The notes under the pieces are model-generated. The model did no database searches, had not been told where the DNA came from, and saw only the letters and a program-made list of their open reading frames with translations. The position numbers and the translations under genes were made by a program. From positions 1 through 64,000 of the forward strand of contig JAHEFE010000012.1 in the NCBI GenBank assembly GCA_024640365.1: 64,000 nt of DNA, given 5' to 3'. Every line of letters starts with the position of its first letter. The stretch's first letter is position 1. Of the stretch, positions 28,965-37,447 are shown one piece after another. Origin of the DNA: Woeseiaceae bacterium. GTDB taxonomy: Bacteria; Pseudomonadota; Gammaproteobacteria; Steroidobacterales; Woeseiaceae.

Positions 28965-29420
28965 ATGTTGCTAGAAAAAACCATTATTGCAGGTAGTTTC
29001 TCCCGCCCACGCAGCTTTGTGGGCTTGATGTCTTTGTACGAGGAGAACTTCCAGCGCATTAATCGACTCATTCCCGAATTGCGTCGTCTGGACGGTTGCT
29101 ACAGGTCGCGAGTCGCTGGGGACTGCGATTTGTACCTGGAAATTCTTGAGCGTAGTCGCTATACCATCACTTTTTCCCTATCGTATTTTTTCGAAGGGGA
29201 TAACGGGCGTGTCGCTGATCCGGATTTGAAGATAAGGGCTTATCTGGACGGTCAGCTGGCTGAAGCCATGAGTCTGACAGGGACACATGAGCACGCGGAA
29301 TTACGGCGGCTCGCACGAGCGCACCGGGCAGAGCTCAATGTCCGATGGCACAGAAATATTATGTTAAATAAATGGCTGGATTATCTGCTTGACCGAGGCC
29401 ATTTGTTGCTTGAGCAATAA
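28965..29420 (+). CDS. DUF1249 family protein (YqiB-like)
   Basis: The 151-residue protein matches DUF1249: N-terminal FVGLMSLYEENFQRINRLIP, then YTITFSLSYFFEG and DPDLKIRAYLDGQLAEAMSL, and C-terminal LNVRWHRNIMLNKWLDYLLDRGH. It is probably cytoplasmic, function unknown. In E. coli the homologue yqiB lies near the nudF/cpdA genes, which are not here. It starts 65 bases after ppsR and may share its transcript. Confidence 0.87.
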   Translation: MLLEKTIIAGSFSRPRSFVGLMSLYEENFQRINRLIPELRRLDGCYRSRVAGDCDLYLEILERSRYTITFSLSYFFEGDNGRVADPDLKIRAYLDGQLAEAMSLTGTHEHAELRRLARAHRAELNVRWHRNIMLNKWLDYLLDRGHLLLEQ

Positions 29421-29541
29421 TCCAGTCCGGTCGTTAAATTCTGCTCCACCCTCCAAAAATGTGGATTCAATCAAAGATTTCAAGCGCCGCCAGGGTGATC
29501 ATCAAAGCCTTATTTGAGCCTCATCCGGGAGGAGAGGCAAC

Positions 29542-30597
29542 GTGACGCAGAAGAAGGACCGACGAGTGGCAAGTCTGGCGACATTATTCAAGGGCCCACC
29601 GCCTGATGACGACGTGAGCGACAAGTTAGTCAACTTGTTCCAAAAGCGCGTGGAGCTCAAAAAGGAATTTGCCGGTTTGCGCAAGAACCAGTATCGCCTT
29701 GAGGATCGGGTGAAAATTGAAGCTGGCAATAGCGCTCGCGTCCAACAGCAATTGGACAGACTGGAGCAGATGCTGCTGAATCCCAAGGATGCTCCAAATG
29801 TTCTCGCTCATTATCAGTTAAAGGGTCTGGCCAATCGCTGTCACCGCAAGCTCGCGAAATTCGGCGAACAACTAAAGCAACAGCGCGAACAAAAGCAGCA
29901 AAATCAGCGTATTACCGATTGGAATAAGCAGCGTTTTCAGGAATCCAGGGTCGCTGAAAAGCGTCTTGCCGATCTCCGTTCGGAGTTGATGGACTATAGA
30001 GCTGAGTGTGCTGGCGCTGAAGATGCGTTGGCATCAATGAATGGGCTATTGAAATTATTCAAACGACGTTCGGTTGTGCGTCTGGTCGGACAGCTGCAGC
30101 AGAAAATGGCGATCGGGCAAAGCGAAGAGGAATCATTACTCGAATCTATAGCAGTCATTCAATCGCGAGAGCCCCCGCGCGTAGATGGCATTGACAACGC
30201 AAGCAAGCGACAGCTTAATTTCATGATCATTGCCTATGCACAGGAATTACTGTTGAATTTTGCCGATGCTGAACTTGCCGATATGGCCCGTGGGGCGGCA
30301 GAACATGGGGCTGGGGCAACCAACTATGGCGGCAGGAAAGAGTGCAATAGGTTAATCGATCGCATAGAAAACTGCCTGAATACGATGTCGCAAACTACTG
30401 AATCGTCAGAAGCAATCATGAGGCGTTCGAAACTGATCGCTGAGAACGCGGTTTTCAGAAATGAGTCAGATGTCGTGCCAAAGTCGGCATCTGTCTCGAC
30501 AGTGTTCGCGTTCCGAGAGGACGGCGAGGTTATCGAAACTAAAGCTGATATTCTCGGTGAGAATTACTGGGAAATTGCGAGCATCTTAAGTCGATAA
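29542..30597 (+). CDS. Hypothetical coiled-coil protein
   Basis: I do not recognise a family. The 351-residue soluble protein has no signal peptide or TM segment. It is highly helical with long coiled-coil stretches (about 30-80, 95-175 including QLKQQREQKQQNQ, and 185-215). The C-terminal third is less helical (NYGGRKECNRLIDRIENC; FAFREDGEVIETKADILGENYWEIASILS). The start is a GTG at 29542 with a strong GGGAGGAGAGG stretch 5-15 bases upstream. A hairpin followed by a short T-run lies just after the stop. It could be a structural, cytoskeletal-like or stress protein; the sequence alone does not say. Confidence 0.65.
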   Translation: MTQKKDRRVASLATLFKGPPPDDDVSDKLVNLFQKRVELKKEFAGLRKNQYRLEDRVKIEAGNSARVQQQLDRLEQMLLNPKDAPNVLAHYQLKGLANRCHRKLAKFGEQLKQQREQKQQNQRITDWNKQRFQESRVAEKRLADLRSELMDYRAECAGAEDALASMNGLLKLFKRRSVVRLVGQLQQKMAIGQSEEESLLESIAVIQSREPPRVDGIDNASKRQLNFMIIAYAQELLLNFADAELADMARGAAEHGAGATNYGGRKECNRLIDRIENCLNTMSQTTESSEAIMRRSKLIAENAVFRNESDVVPKSASVSTVFAFREDGEVIETKADILGENYWEIASILSR

Positions 30598-30605
30598 AAT
30601 TCGCA

Positions 30606-30639
30606 GGAACCGCAAGGTCTGGTTGCTTCCGCGATTTTT
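30606..30639 (+). terminator. Probable Rho-independent terminator after coiled-coil gene
   Basis: GGAA plus GCAA (30606-30615, with a two-base CC bulge) pair with TTGC-TTCC (30623-30630). The loop is GGTCTGG and GCGATTTTTG follows. It sits 9 bases after the stop of the coiled-coil gene. The bulge lowers confidence. Confidence 0.4.
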
Positions 30640-30722
30640 GTCGTGCCGAGACAGGCCATCATTCCCCGTGCCCAAAGTACGATTGATTCGTGACTTCTGA
30701 TCGAAAATTACGAGCCGGTGTG

Positions 30723-31235
30723 CTAGATATCCGTCCGATACATTATGTTTTTGAGGTGCAATGCAGTCGCGTCGGCTTTGCCAGTGGCTTCATTATTGCC
30801 TGGTAAAGAAATATTAAATATCTCGTTGTCAGTCGCCGCTTCCGTAGTCAGTGCCGCTGATCGCTTTGTGCTGGTCGGGTAGGGCGGTCCGCTAACCTCA
30901 GTGCTATCCGCGTAATTCTTTCGTGCCTCACTGTACGCGGCCGGTTCGAAAACCTGCGCGAACATTCGATTTACCCGGTCTACGAGGTCGAGTTGAAGGG
31001 GGGATGGTAAAGCAAAAGGGCTTTCGGTCTTCAATGCGGGAGCAGCTTTTTGAAAGAGTTCAATGCCATCATTTTGGTACGGTGCATCGATGGAATTTTG
31101 TTCCGGATTGGCTACAACCGTGGATGCGTATGCGTTCGAAATAGTGGAAAAAGCCATCGTACCAATTCCAAGTAGAATAACCTGCGATGCCCAGCGGCGC
31201 ATGAAGTGGCTAGTTGTGGCGATCTTTAGCGGCAT
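30723..31235 (-). CDS. Small secreted protein, unknown function
   Basis: From ATG 31235 the protein has 170 residues: a signal peptide (VILLGIGTMAFSTISNAYA), then a mature part with no recognisable domain (FALPSPLQLDLVDRVNRMFAQVFEP near the middle) and a Ser/Thr/Ala-rich C-terminus. The frame is open upstream to 31295, but that region holds the promoter and operator (31274-31313), so the longer start is rejected. Its promoter is nearly identical to that of the ABC exporter operon at 47.2 kb, suggesting co-regulation. Confidence 0.6.
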   Translation of the reverse strand: MPLKIATTSHFMRRWASQVILLGIGTMAFSTISNAYASTVVANPEQNSIDAPYQNDGIELFQKAAPALKTESPFALPSPLQLDLVDRVNRMFAQVFEPAAYSEARKNYADSTEVSGPPYPTSTKRSAALTTEAATDNEIFNISLPGNNEATGKADATALHLKNIMYRTDI

Positions 31236-31273
31236 AACCACGACCCTGGCTTGAAATGTGAGGTAGAAGTCTA

Positions 31274-31313
31274 GTGTTGTAGTGAAGTATAACACCTATC
31301 TCAAAGTTAACAA
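31274..31313 (-). promoter_or_regulatory. Promoter with overlapping 22-bp inverted-repeat operator (copy 1)
   Basis: On the minus strand: -35 TTGTTA (complement of 31308-31313), 16-base spacer, -10 TATACT (complement of 31286-31291). The inverted repeat GTGTTATA-N6-TACAACAC spans 31274-31295, covering the -10 and the start site. The same arrangement recurs at 47085-47124 with one change in the 22-bp box. The form GTGTTRTA-N6-TAYAACAC suggests a dimeric repressor; resemblance to GntR/YtrA-type sites is a guess. Confidence 0.65.
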
Positions 31314-31348
31314 GCCCCGTTGAAGGGGCGCTGTTAATTAGTTTTAGA

Positions 31349-33472
31349 TCAGCGCGTTACGGCTGCTGCCTGAGCATCGCGGGGTTTAACTTCCCGCATT
31401 TGAGCCATGTCGGTCACAACGGCGGACGCTTCCTGGAGGTAGATATCAGGCGCTTCGCTATCCTCAAATTCTTCCATCGATTTAAGCTCTGGAAGCTTTA
31501 ATGCCGCTCTACGTGCGTTTTCACGGCTTAACTGGCGTGCTTGAGCCTCTTCACGCTCTTTACGCCGTTTGTCGATATTCAGCGAGACTGATTTTTTCGA
31601 GCGCATTTCGTCGATCTCTTCGATGCCTTGAACCAGAAACTGATAATTGGCATCGGACTTGCTGCGCTCCGTGTAATTTGCCATTAACGACGAAATGGTC
31701 GCGTTCAGAGGGGTACCCGCCTTAAACATGGTCGTGTCTATGGTGTCCCAGGGCAGGGCAGTCTTACTGGAGCTCTCGCCGAAGTCATGCACGTCGATCG
31801 CCGATGGTAGTGATATGTCTGGTACTACACCTTTATGTTGGGTGCTTTCGCCTGTTACGCGATAAAACTTGCCGGTAGTTAACGTTAGCTGTCCGTAACC
31901 ATTATCGTCCGACTTGCGGAGGTATTGATCGAGTGAGTAAAGATTTTGAACAGATCCTTTGCCAAAAGTCTGCTGGCCTATAATGACGCCACGTGCGTAG
32001 TCTTGAATTGCGGCAGCAAAAATTTCCGATGCACTGGCGCTGAAACGGTCAACGAGAACGGCCAATGGGCCGTGATACGCAACTCGAGGTACAGGGTCAG
32101 GATCATCAAGTCGCAAAATGCGGCCATTTGAATTACGTAATTGCACTACAGGACCATTATCTATAAACAATCCAGAAAGCGCGGTTGCCTCTGGCAGAGC
32201 GCCACCGCCGTTGCCGCGTAAGTCCATTACCAGGCCATCGATACCTTCTTCCTCAAGCTCGCTTATCAACCTGTGAACGTCTTTGGTTGTACTCTTGTAA
32301 TCTTGGTCGCCACTGCTGAGCGCACGGAAATCACGATAAAAACTGGGTACGTTGATAACACCGATTTTCCAGTCACGTCCATCTCGTGGCACCGTAACAA
32401 TCTCACTTTTAGCGGCTTGCTCTTCAAGCTTTACCTTGTCGCGGGTAAGGTTGATTACGTTATCCGGTCCACCTGGTAAGGCGCCTGCAGGCATAATCTG
32501 CAAACGTACGACTGTTTCGGCCGGGCCGCGAATTAGTTCGACTACATCGTCAAGCCGCCAGCCAATAACGTCTACCATTTCACCGTCAAGACCCTGTCCC
32601 ACGGCTGTAATTCTATCCTTGGCCTTGAGCTCGCCATCGATCGCCGCCGGTCCACCGGGAATAATTCCCGAGACCATGACGTAGTCTTCATCAATTTGTA
32701 GTGAGGCGCCGATTCCAAAGTAAGACAAACTCATCTTGATCCGGTATTCCTCTGACCGGCGTGGCGACAGGTAGCTTGAATGGGGGTCAAGCGTATGCGC
32801 GAGCGAGTTCATGAAAATCTCAAATACATCATCGCTGTTAAGTTGCTCTTGCCGCTTGATGAGTCGTTCATAACGTTTGCGAAGAATTTCTCGACTTTCG
32901 TCCCACGGCTTATCGGTCAGCGCGAGATTCAAAGCATCCTGTTTCACGCGCAGTCGCCAAAGTTTGTCCAGCTCCGCGGGTGATTTCGCCCAGGCCGCAT
33001 TTTCGCGATCGAATTCAAATTCTTCATTAAGCGTAAAATCGGGTGCGGTGTCGAGTTGTGTCAGGGCGAATTGCCAGCGATCGCGATAGCGTTGCAAAAA
33101 TGTATTGAACATGTCGAAAACTGGAAGTAACGATTCGTCGCGGACCATGTTGTCGATGCGATCGCGGTATTGTTCGAAATTATCAATATCGCTTTGCAGG
33201 AAAAACAACTTATTGCTGTCCATGGCCTCGATATAGCTATCCAGGACGGCAGAGGAAAATTTGTCGTCAATACTGGCGTGCCGATAGTGCGATTTTTCAA
33301 TAATATCGCTAACTAACTGGCCAACTTTTTCGTGACGCGGCTCCGGAAGCAGTGGCAGTTCGCCCGTGGTCGCCGTGGCATTGCAAACAGCAACAACTGC
33401 CAGCAGAAACGTGCCGGCCAGCAGGGAAAAATGCCTCAACGCAAAAGTGTACCTTTTCAAATCTTTCTCCAT
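31349..33472 (-). CDS. prc: Carboxy-terminal processing protease (Prc/Tsp, S41A)
   Basis: The 707-residue protein runs from ATG 33472 (MEKDLKRYTF) and has a signal sequence (LLAGTFLLAVVAVCNATA). The N-terminal helical domain holds AVLDSYIEAMDSNKLFFLQSD, a Prc hallmark. A PDZ domain follows (about 245-335; FGIGASLQIDEDYVMVSGI). The S41 protease core has Ser in DRFSASASEIFAAAIQDY and Lys in GQQTFGKGSVQ, and the C-terminus resembles the DUF3340 region. It cleaves periplasmic proteins from the C-terminus, including peptidoglycan hydrolases and tagged proteins. A longer start at 33538 is rejected since it precedes a normal signal peptide. A GC-rich hairpin (GCCCC/GGGGC) lies just downstream, at about 31315-31330. 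Confidence 0.95.
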   Translation of the reverse strand: MEKDLKRYTFALRHFSLLAGTFLLAVVAVCNATATTGELPLLPEPRHEKVGQLVSDIIEKSHYRHASIDDKFSSAVLDSYIEAMDSNKLFFLQSDIDNFEQYRDRIDNMVRDESLLPVFDMFNTFLQRYRDRWQFALTQLDTAPDFTLNEEFEFDRENAAWAKSPAELDKLWRLRVKQDALNLALTDKPWDESREILRKRYERLIKRQEQLNSDDVFEIFMNSLAHTLDPHSSYLSPRRSEEYRIKMSLSYFGIGASLQIDEDYVMVSGIIPGGPAAIDGELKAKDRITAVGQGLDGEMVDVIGWRLDDVVELIRGPAETVVRLQIMPAGALPGGPDNVINLTRDKVKLEEQAAKSEIVTVPRDGRDWKIGVINVPSFYRDFRALSSGDQDYKSTTKDVHRLISELEEEGIDGLVMDLRGNGGGALPEATALSGLFIDNGPVVQLRNSNGRILRLDDPDPVPRVAYHGPLAVLVDRFSASASEIFAAAIQDYARGVIIGQQTFGKGSVQNLYSLDQYLRKSDDNGYGQLTLTTGKFYRVTGESTQHKGVVPDISLPSAIDVHDFGESSSKTALPWDTIDTTMFKAGTPLNATISSLMANYTERSKSDANYQFLVQGIEEIDEMRSKKSVSLNIDKRRKEREEAQARQLSRENARRAALKLPELKSMEEFEDSEAPDIYLQEASAVVTDMAQMREVKPRDAQAAAVTR

Positions 33473-33604
33473 TCGACCTGTCGAATCACGCTTGTGCTCA
33501 TTGCCAAAGCGCAAGGCTAGTAGCCAATACTGCCGCAATCAAGTGCCGGAACCACATATTTCATGACTATGTTATGAATTGTAGACGCGTTACCATTGCC
33601 GCCC

Positions 33605-33889
33605 ATGCATCCACTAACAGTAATTACCGGAATTATACTGGGTTCCTGCCTCTCAATAGCAGTGAGTCTAGCCGTTGTCAGTATCATATTCTTCGTGCTC
33701 GGTGACAAATACCCTCAGTTGCAGCAGGAATTCGAGCCCTTGCTGATGAGCGTTACTCTCTTCCTTTTTATGACCGCCGTAGCTGGTTGGAGTTTCTGGT
33801 CGTTGATAAAAAATAGATCCGACAAATGGCTGGGACAGGCCGCAATGTGGCTCGGGCTTGTGGTGGTCATATACTATTATTGGCCATAA
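33605..33889 (+). CDS. Small inner membrane protein, unknown function
   Basis: The 94-residue protein has three hydrophobic segments (GIILGSCLSIAVSLAVVSII; LLMSVTLFLFMTAVAGWSFW; AAMWLGLVVVIYYY) joined by short polar loops. No family is recognised. An in-frame TTG at 33596 is an alternative start. It stands alone between prc (divergent) and the YkvA-like gene (convergent). Confidence 0.6.
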   Translation: MHPLTVITGIILGSCLSIAVSLAVVSIIFFVLGDKYPQLQQEFEPLLMSVTLFLFMTAVAGWSFWSLIKNRSDKWLGQAAMWLGLVVVIYYYWP

Positions 33890-33972
33890 GCTCCGGGTTC
33901 ACCCGAGTCCCGACCGGAACATTGTCAAATTGAGGCCGCCCGATCTCACGTATTTGGCCTCATATTGTATGT

Positions 33973-34485
33973 TTACCTGGATGGCCGCCGCTTCGCGCTA
34001 ATCTTGCCGTGTAATTCCTTTCTTTTTTGTTCTAGCCACTCCGCACGACTGCCAGATTCCCCGGGTTTTCTGGATTCGCGAAAGGTCATGAATTCCTCAT
34101 ACGCCCCAATTTCAACCTGCAGATCCTGGCAAACCAGCTCAACCATGATCGCGTCGTCCAGTAATCCGATGCCTGGTATATTGTCAGGTATGAGGTCTTC
34201 GGGCTCAGCGAAATAGGCCAGTGCGTTGAGTACCCGGCTGGAGTCCTCATCGGGTAACTGCCACTCCCGATCTTCCAGCATATCGATGAGTATGCGGATC
34301 TTGGCCAATTGCTTGGTGATGAATGTCGAACTGCCTTCGCTAGCCGCATCAATCATTAGTTGTTCGGCGGCCTCAATAATGTCTTCGGCAGGTATATTTG
34401 CAACGGCTTTACGAGCCTCCCGCATGATCAGGCGGAAATGCTTGACGTCACTTTCGCTGAGTTCAAGAGAGACCGATAATGTCAT
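33973..34485 (-). CDS. YkvA/DUF1232-like protein
   Basis: The 170-residue protein carries the DUF1232 signature in AYFAEPEDLIPDNIPGIG and LLDDAIMVELV (about residues 90-115). It is preceded by a helical N-terminal domain and followed by a charged tail. Unlike many YkvA proteins it shows no clear TM helix, so it is likely soluble. Function unknown. The region 34486-34657 upstream shows no gene. Confidence 0.72.
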   Translation of the reverse strand: MTLSVSLELSESDVKHFRLIMREARKAVANIPAEDIIEAAEQLMIDAASEGSSTFITKQLAKIRILIDMLEDREWQLPDEDSSRVLNALAYFAEPEDLIPDNIPGIGLLDDAIMVELVCQDLQVEIGAYEEFMTFRESRKPGESGSRAEWLEQKRKELHGKISAKRRPSR

Positions 34486-34657
34486 CGCAGGTGATCGAGT
34501 AGTTACATGGGGGGTGCAGATTACTAGCGGCGACCTGAATCGTCAATTCGTAGAGTCAGATTGGCATAAAAGATGGCATCGCCAGTCGCCAGGTCACGTG
34601 ACCATACCGGTTGTTAAGGAGGAAGGGTCTTTCGGGAAACCCGGATTGGCCCGGAAT

Positions 34658-35038
34658 CTATTTGCGGGAACGCTTGTCCCAGGTTTTAGAGCGATCGAAG
34701 CGGCCAGTGTTGTAAGGATCAATTCCCTCGCCCGTGGCTTTATCTTCGTCTAATAACTCGTCGACGATTTTTAGCGTTTCATGAGTTCCCGTATCTTCAC
34801 GAATGTATTTGTTACGGATCAAAACATTCTTACCCGGTCCGCGATCCTCAATGTGGCCGCCAGTACTGGTCTTAAATGAGTCGGTGTTCTTGAGAACAAT
34901 CTCCTGATTTTCCATATCAACCGTTGGTACGGGACGAGGCCGGACCCGGACGCGCGGGATCTCTGGCTTTGGCGCGGACCGCGTCGCCTGTTTGTTTGGG
35001 AAAAGTTTATTTCCCAGCCATGTGAAGAAAGCATTCAT
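34658..35038 (-). CDS. Hypothetical protein
   Basis: The 126-residue protein from ATG 35038 has a short hydrophobic start (MNAFFTWLGNKLFP), then a Pro/Arg-rich segment (PEIPRVRVRPRPVPTVD) and a polar, charged C-terminal half (GGHIEDRGPGKNVLIRNKYI). No family is recognised, and it is possibly largely disordered. An in-frame upstream start at 35053 is possible. Confidence 0.5.
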   Translation of the reverse strand: MNAFFTWLGNKLFPNKQATRSAPKPEIPRVRVRPRPVPTVDMENQEIVLKNTDSFKTSTGGHIEDRGPGKNVLIRNKYIREDTGTHETLKIVDELLDEDKATGEGIDPYNTGRFDRSKTWDKRSRK

Positions 35039-35171
35039 TTGTATTTGAATCAAACCTGATTAGCGGAGCAATTACCCGATAATATTAATAGCCAAACTCG
35101 CTCCGGTTGAAGCAAAGTTTACATAAAATATCGCGAATCGGGGGCCGGTAAAAGGTGAAAAGTATCAAAAT

Positions 35172-35185
35172 GTGACGAGCGTCAC
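35172..35185 (-). terminator. Possible terminator hairpin
   Basis: GTGACG-AG-CGTCAC is a perfect stem. Read on the minus strand, ATTTTG follows, about 40 bases after the stop of the small membrane protein gene. A second pairing AAAGGTGA (35151-35158) with TCACCTTT (35182-35189) could compete. The weak T-run makes this uncertain. Confidence 0.35.
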
Positions 35186-35223
35186 CTTTAAATCGGAAAT
35201 TAGAATAGAAATTGTTCTGGTTA

Positions 35224-35517
35224 TCAATTTGTTGGTGTGCTGCGTTTGTAAGCCCAATAAGTCAAACGGCAGAGCAACCAAATCAAGTAAGGAGAGAAAG
35301 CAAGAAAGACAACCGCTGGTTCGCCGCTTCGAAATTCGCCGCCAATTTCACTGAAAAAATCCCCAAAGCCAGCACCACCATATTCACCAAAAATAATAAT
35401 ACCAACGGCGTAGATGGCAACGGGCAGCAATACCAGTCCCAGGAACAGGAAAACTAACAGCCAGGCGGCTTCACGGCGAATGCGCGATGGTGGCTTCGAT
35501 GTTGCTGCGGGTGGCAT
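35224..35517 (-). CDS. Small inner membrane protein with two TM segments
   Basis: The 97-residue protein has a basic N-terminus (SRIRREAAW) and TM1 (LLVFLFLGLVLLPVAIYAVGIII). A Gly/Phe-rich loop (EYGGAGFGDFFSEIGGEF) and TM2 (VVFLAFSPYLIWLLCRLTYW) follow. The family is not recognised. It resembles small hypothetical membrane proteins scattered in gammaproteobacteria. Confidence 0.6.
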   Translation of the reverse strand: MPPAATSKPPSRIRREAAWLLVFLFLGLVLLPVAIYAVGIIIFGEYGGAGFGDFFSEIGGEFRSGEPAVVFLAFSPYLIWLLCRLTYWAYKRSTPTN

Positions 35518-35654
35518 ATTGAATCAATTATTGATTGGAAAGTGTAATCGTTGACTATTGGCGATCCGAGGTCAAGCGTGGAGTGGGCGGAGGCCTTGCT
35601 GAAAAATGACTGGGTGGATGGTTCGGGTGACCGGCGTCTGTAACTTCGGGTTCT

Positions 35655-35960
35655 CTAATTGCTTCCGTAATTGGATGTCTGCTGATCACTATCCTTGCGT
35701 CGACGCAGGCGGAAAAGCCTGGTGGCCATATGGATACAGGCAACAGTGAAAATCGTGTAATGAGGCAGGATCCAAAACCAATCTGCGATGTAAAGCGTCG
35801 CGAATAGTGCGGCAAATCCGGCGGTCAAATAGAAGTAGGGCAGGCAATCGTAAGCCAATTTTGGCAGCCATACCTTGCGGTAAGCCCAGCCTAAAGACCG
35901 CTGTGCAGTTATCTGCGTTGCCCCAAAATCCAGGGATTTGTCGGCGTTTTCACTGAGCAT
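35655..35960 (-). CDS. Small inner membrane protein, unknown function
   Basis: The 101-residue protein has a polar N-terminus, two hydrophobic segments (YFYLTAGFAALFATLYIADWF and HYTIFTVACIHMATRLF) and a basic C-terminus (RLRRRKDSDQQ). No family is recognised. It lies about 95 bases downstream of the gluzincin-like gene on the same strand and may share its transcript. Confidence 0.55.
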   Translation of the reverse strand: MLSENADKSLDFGATQITAQRSLGWAYRKVWLPKLAYDCLPYFYLTAGFAALFATLYIADWFWILPHYTIFTVACIHMATRLFRLRRRKDSDQQTSNYGSN

Positions 35961-36053
35961 GCTGTGCCCGCTTGGGATAAATTGAAGTTGGTTGCAAATT
36001 ACAGCAACTGGTTAACTAAAGCTGTGATTTCCTTCACATATTTAGCGGTGGGA

Positions 36054-37379
36054 TTATTTTTTCTGACCGTCCAGATTTTCGGGCTCAAGATTAGGCGAAG
36101 GCTCACCAATCATACGGGTGACGATCGCGGCGATTATGGGCTGGCTGACCGGCTCATTCAGCGCTGCCAGTTCTCTCGCGACGTCATCCAGAGAGTACTT
36201 TTGCTTTGATTTTTCGCGAATTTCCGCATCCAGAGCTTTGAAAATCATGACTGATCTGGCCGTCTCGGCGCCTCCAACACGGCTTTTTTGTACTGACTTG
36301 GCAGATTTGGACCAATCCTCGACTTGTTGCAAGGTTTTCAAATTTCTGGATTTCCCCATGGTTCCTGTCCGCCGCAGGATTTCTATACTGTAATACTCGG
36401 CGAGCCCCTCGACGATCCAGTCGGCACCTGGAACTGCTTTTATACCGAGACCAACGTGCATCATTTCATGGAGTGGGGCACTGCTGCCATTTTCACTAAT
36501 CAGGGGGCGATCACCGTGCAGGAAGAATGATTGGCGAGCTGAAAGTCCGCCTCGCCACATTGGGTCGCGCGCTGATATTATTGTCAGCCGAGACGGGAAA
36601 TTGGGTAACAAGCGCACTACTTCAGGAAGGTTCCAGTTAAGAAATGCAATCAGGTCCATGCGACGAATCGATTGTTGCATCGGCGCTCCTATATTAACTC
36701 TGACCCCAGCGATGATGGCAGTTCGTGTACCGATTTGACCTGTCAGCATCCAGCCCGTTGGCGTGACAAACCTACGACCCGGGTTGGTAATCTGGTACTT
36801 ATTCTTATGCTTGGCGTATTCAGTTAACGCAGTCCAGCCTGAAGGCAGGTCGAATTTCAGCTCGGTATCGCTGCGAGCTCCTTTTACGGCACGCGAAGTA
36901 GCAGCGGGTATAGCATCCTCGCCTCTGAATATTGCCCAGTCCTTTTCGATATAAGCGTCGTATGACTTTCCATCCCGGTGATGTTGAATATTGGCAAACC
37001 AACTTAATGACCCACCTGCAGCGGGTAGCTCCCAGGAAACCTGAGTACCGTTGACCTGTAGGTTGCCGTCTCCTTTGAATTGCCCGAACTCTTGCGGATC
37101 AGCGTTGATCATCAGCTTCCGCAAATAGTGGCCGGGTTGCTTCACTTGCAAAGTAACATAGGCGCCACCTGCCAGCGGATCGGGCCGAATCGTAAATTCC
37201 ATCCGGTAAATTCGATCCTTGTTGGGAGCGCTTGTCTCTATGCCATTAGCTGTGTCCGTGCACGATGCGACGGCGGCCCAGATCAGGAATACTGCCGTGA
37301 TTTTGCCAAAAAAAGCTAAATATGGTCGAAAGTGACAGTTATTTGTCGATTCGATTTGTACATCTGAGAAGTAGTTCAT
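36054..37379 (-). CDS. Putative zinc metallopeptidase-like lipoprotein (gluzincin-like HExxH)
   Basis: The 441-residue protein has a hydrophobic N-terminal segment ending in WAAVASC, so it is probably a lipoprotein. The zinc signature HEMMH near residue 305 is followed 15 residues later by EGLAEYYS in the context DWIVEGLAEYY. This matches the third-ligand segment of M61/M1-type gluzincins (W-x-x-E). The N-terminal half is a beta-rich region resembling the M61 N-terminal domain (YRMEFTIRPDPLAGGAYVTL). Overall identity to a named family is low. It may cleave peptides in the periplasm. It precedes a small membrane protein and is divergent from the NlpC/P60 gene. Confidence 0.6.
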   Translation of the reverse strand: MNYFSDVQIESTNNCHFRPYLAFFGKITAVFLIWAAVASCTDTANGIETSAPNKDRIYRMEFTIRPDPLAGGAYVTLQVKQPGHYLRKLMINADPQEFGQFKGDGNLQVNGTQVSWELPAAGGSLSWFANIQHHRDGKSYDAYIEKDWAIFRGEDAIPAATSRAVKGARSDTELKFDLPSGWTALTEYAKHKNKYQITNPGRRFVTPTGWMLTGQIGTRTAIIAGVRVNIGAPMQQSIRRMDLIAFLNWNLPEVVRLLPNFPSRLTIISARDPMWRGGLSARQSFFLHGDRPLISENGSSAPLHEMMHVGLGIKAVPGADWIVEGLAEYYSIEILRRTGTMGKSRNLKTLQQVEDWSKSAKSVQKSRVGGAETARSVMIFKALDAEIREKSKQKYSLDDVARELAALNEPVSQPIIAAIVTRMIGEPSPNLEPENLDGQKK

Positions 37380-37447
37380 AGGGGGATCAAGTGCGCTGCG
37401 TTACCGTAAATGGGTGGCAATAGTATAGAAGAGGGGGAAAGTTGAGC

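Noticed and set aside
34226-34753. Plus-strand reading frame of 175 codons opposite the YkvA-like gene
   Set aside because: It is the mirror of a real minus-strand gene with a recognisable DUF1232 signature and has no homology of its own.
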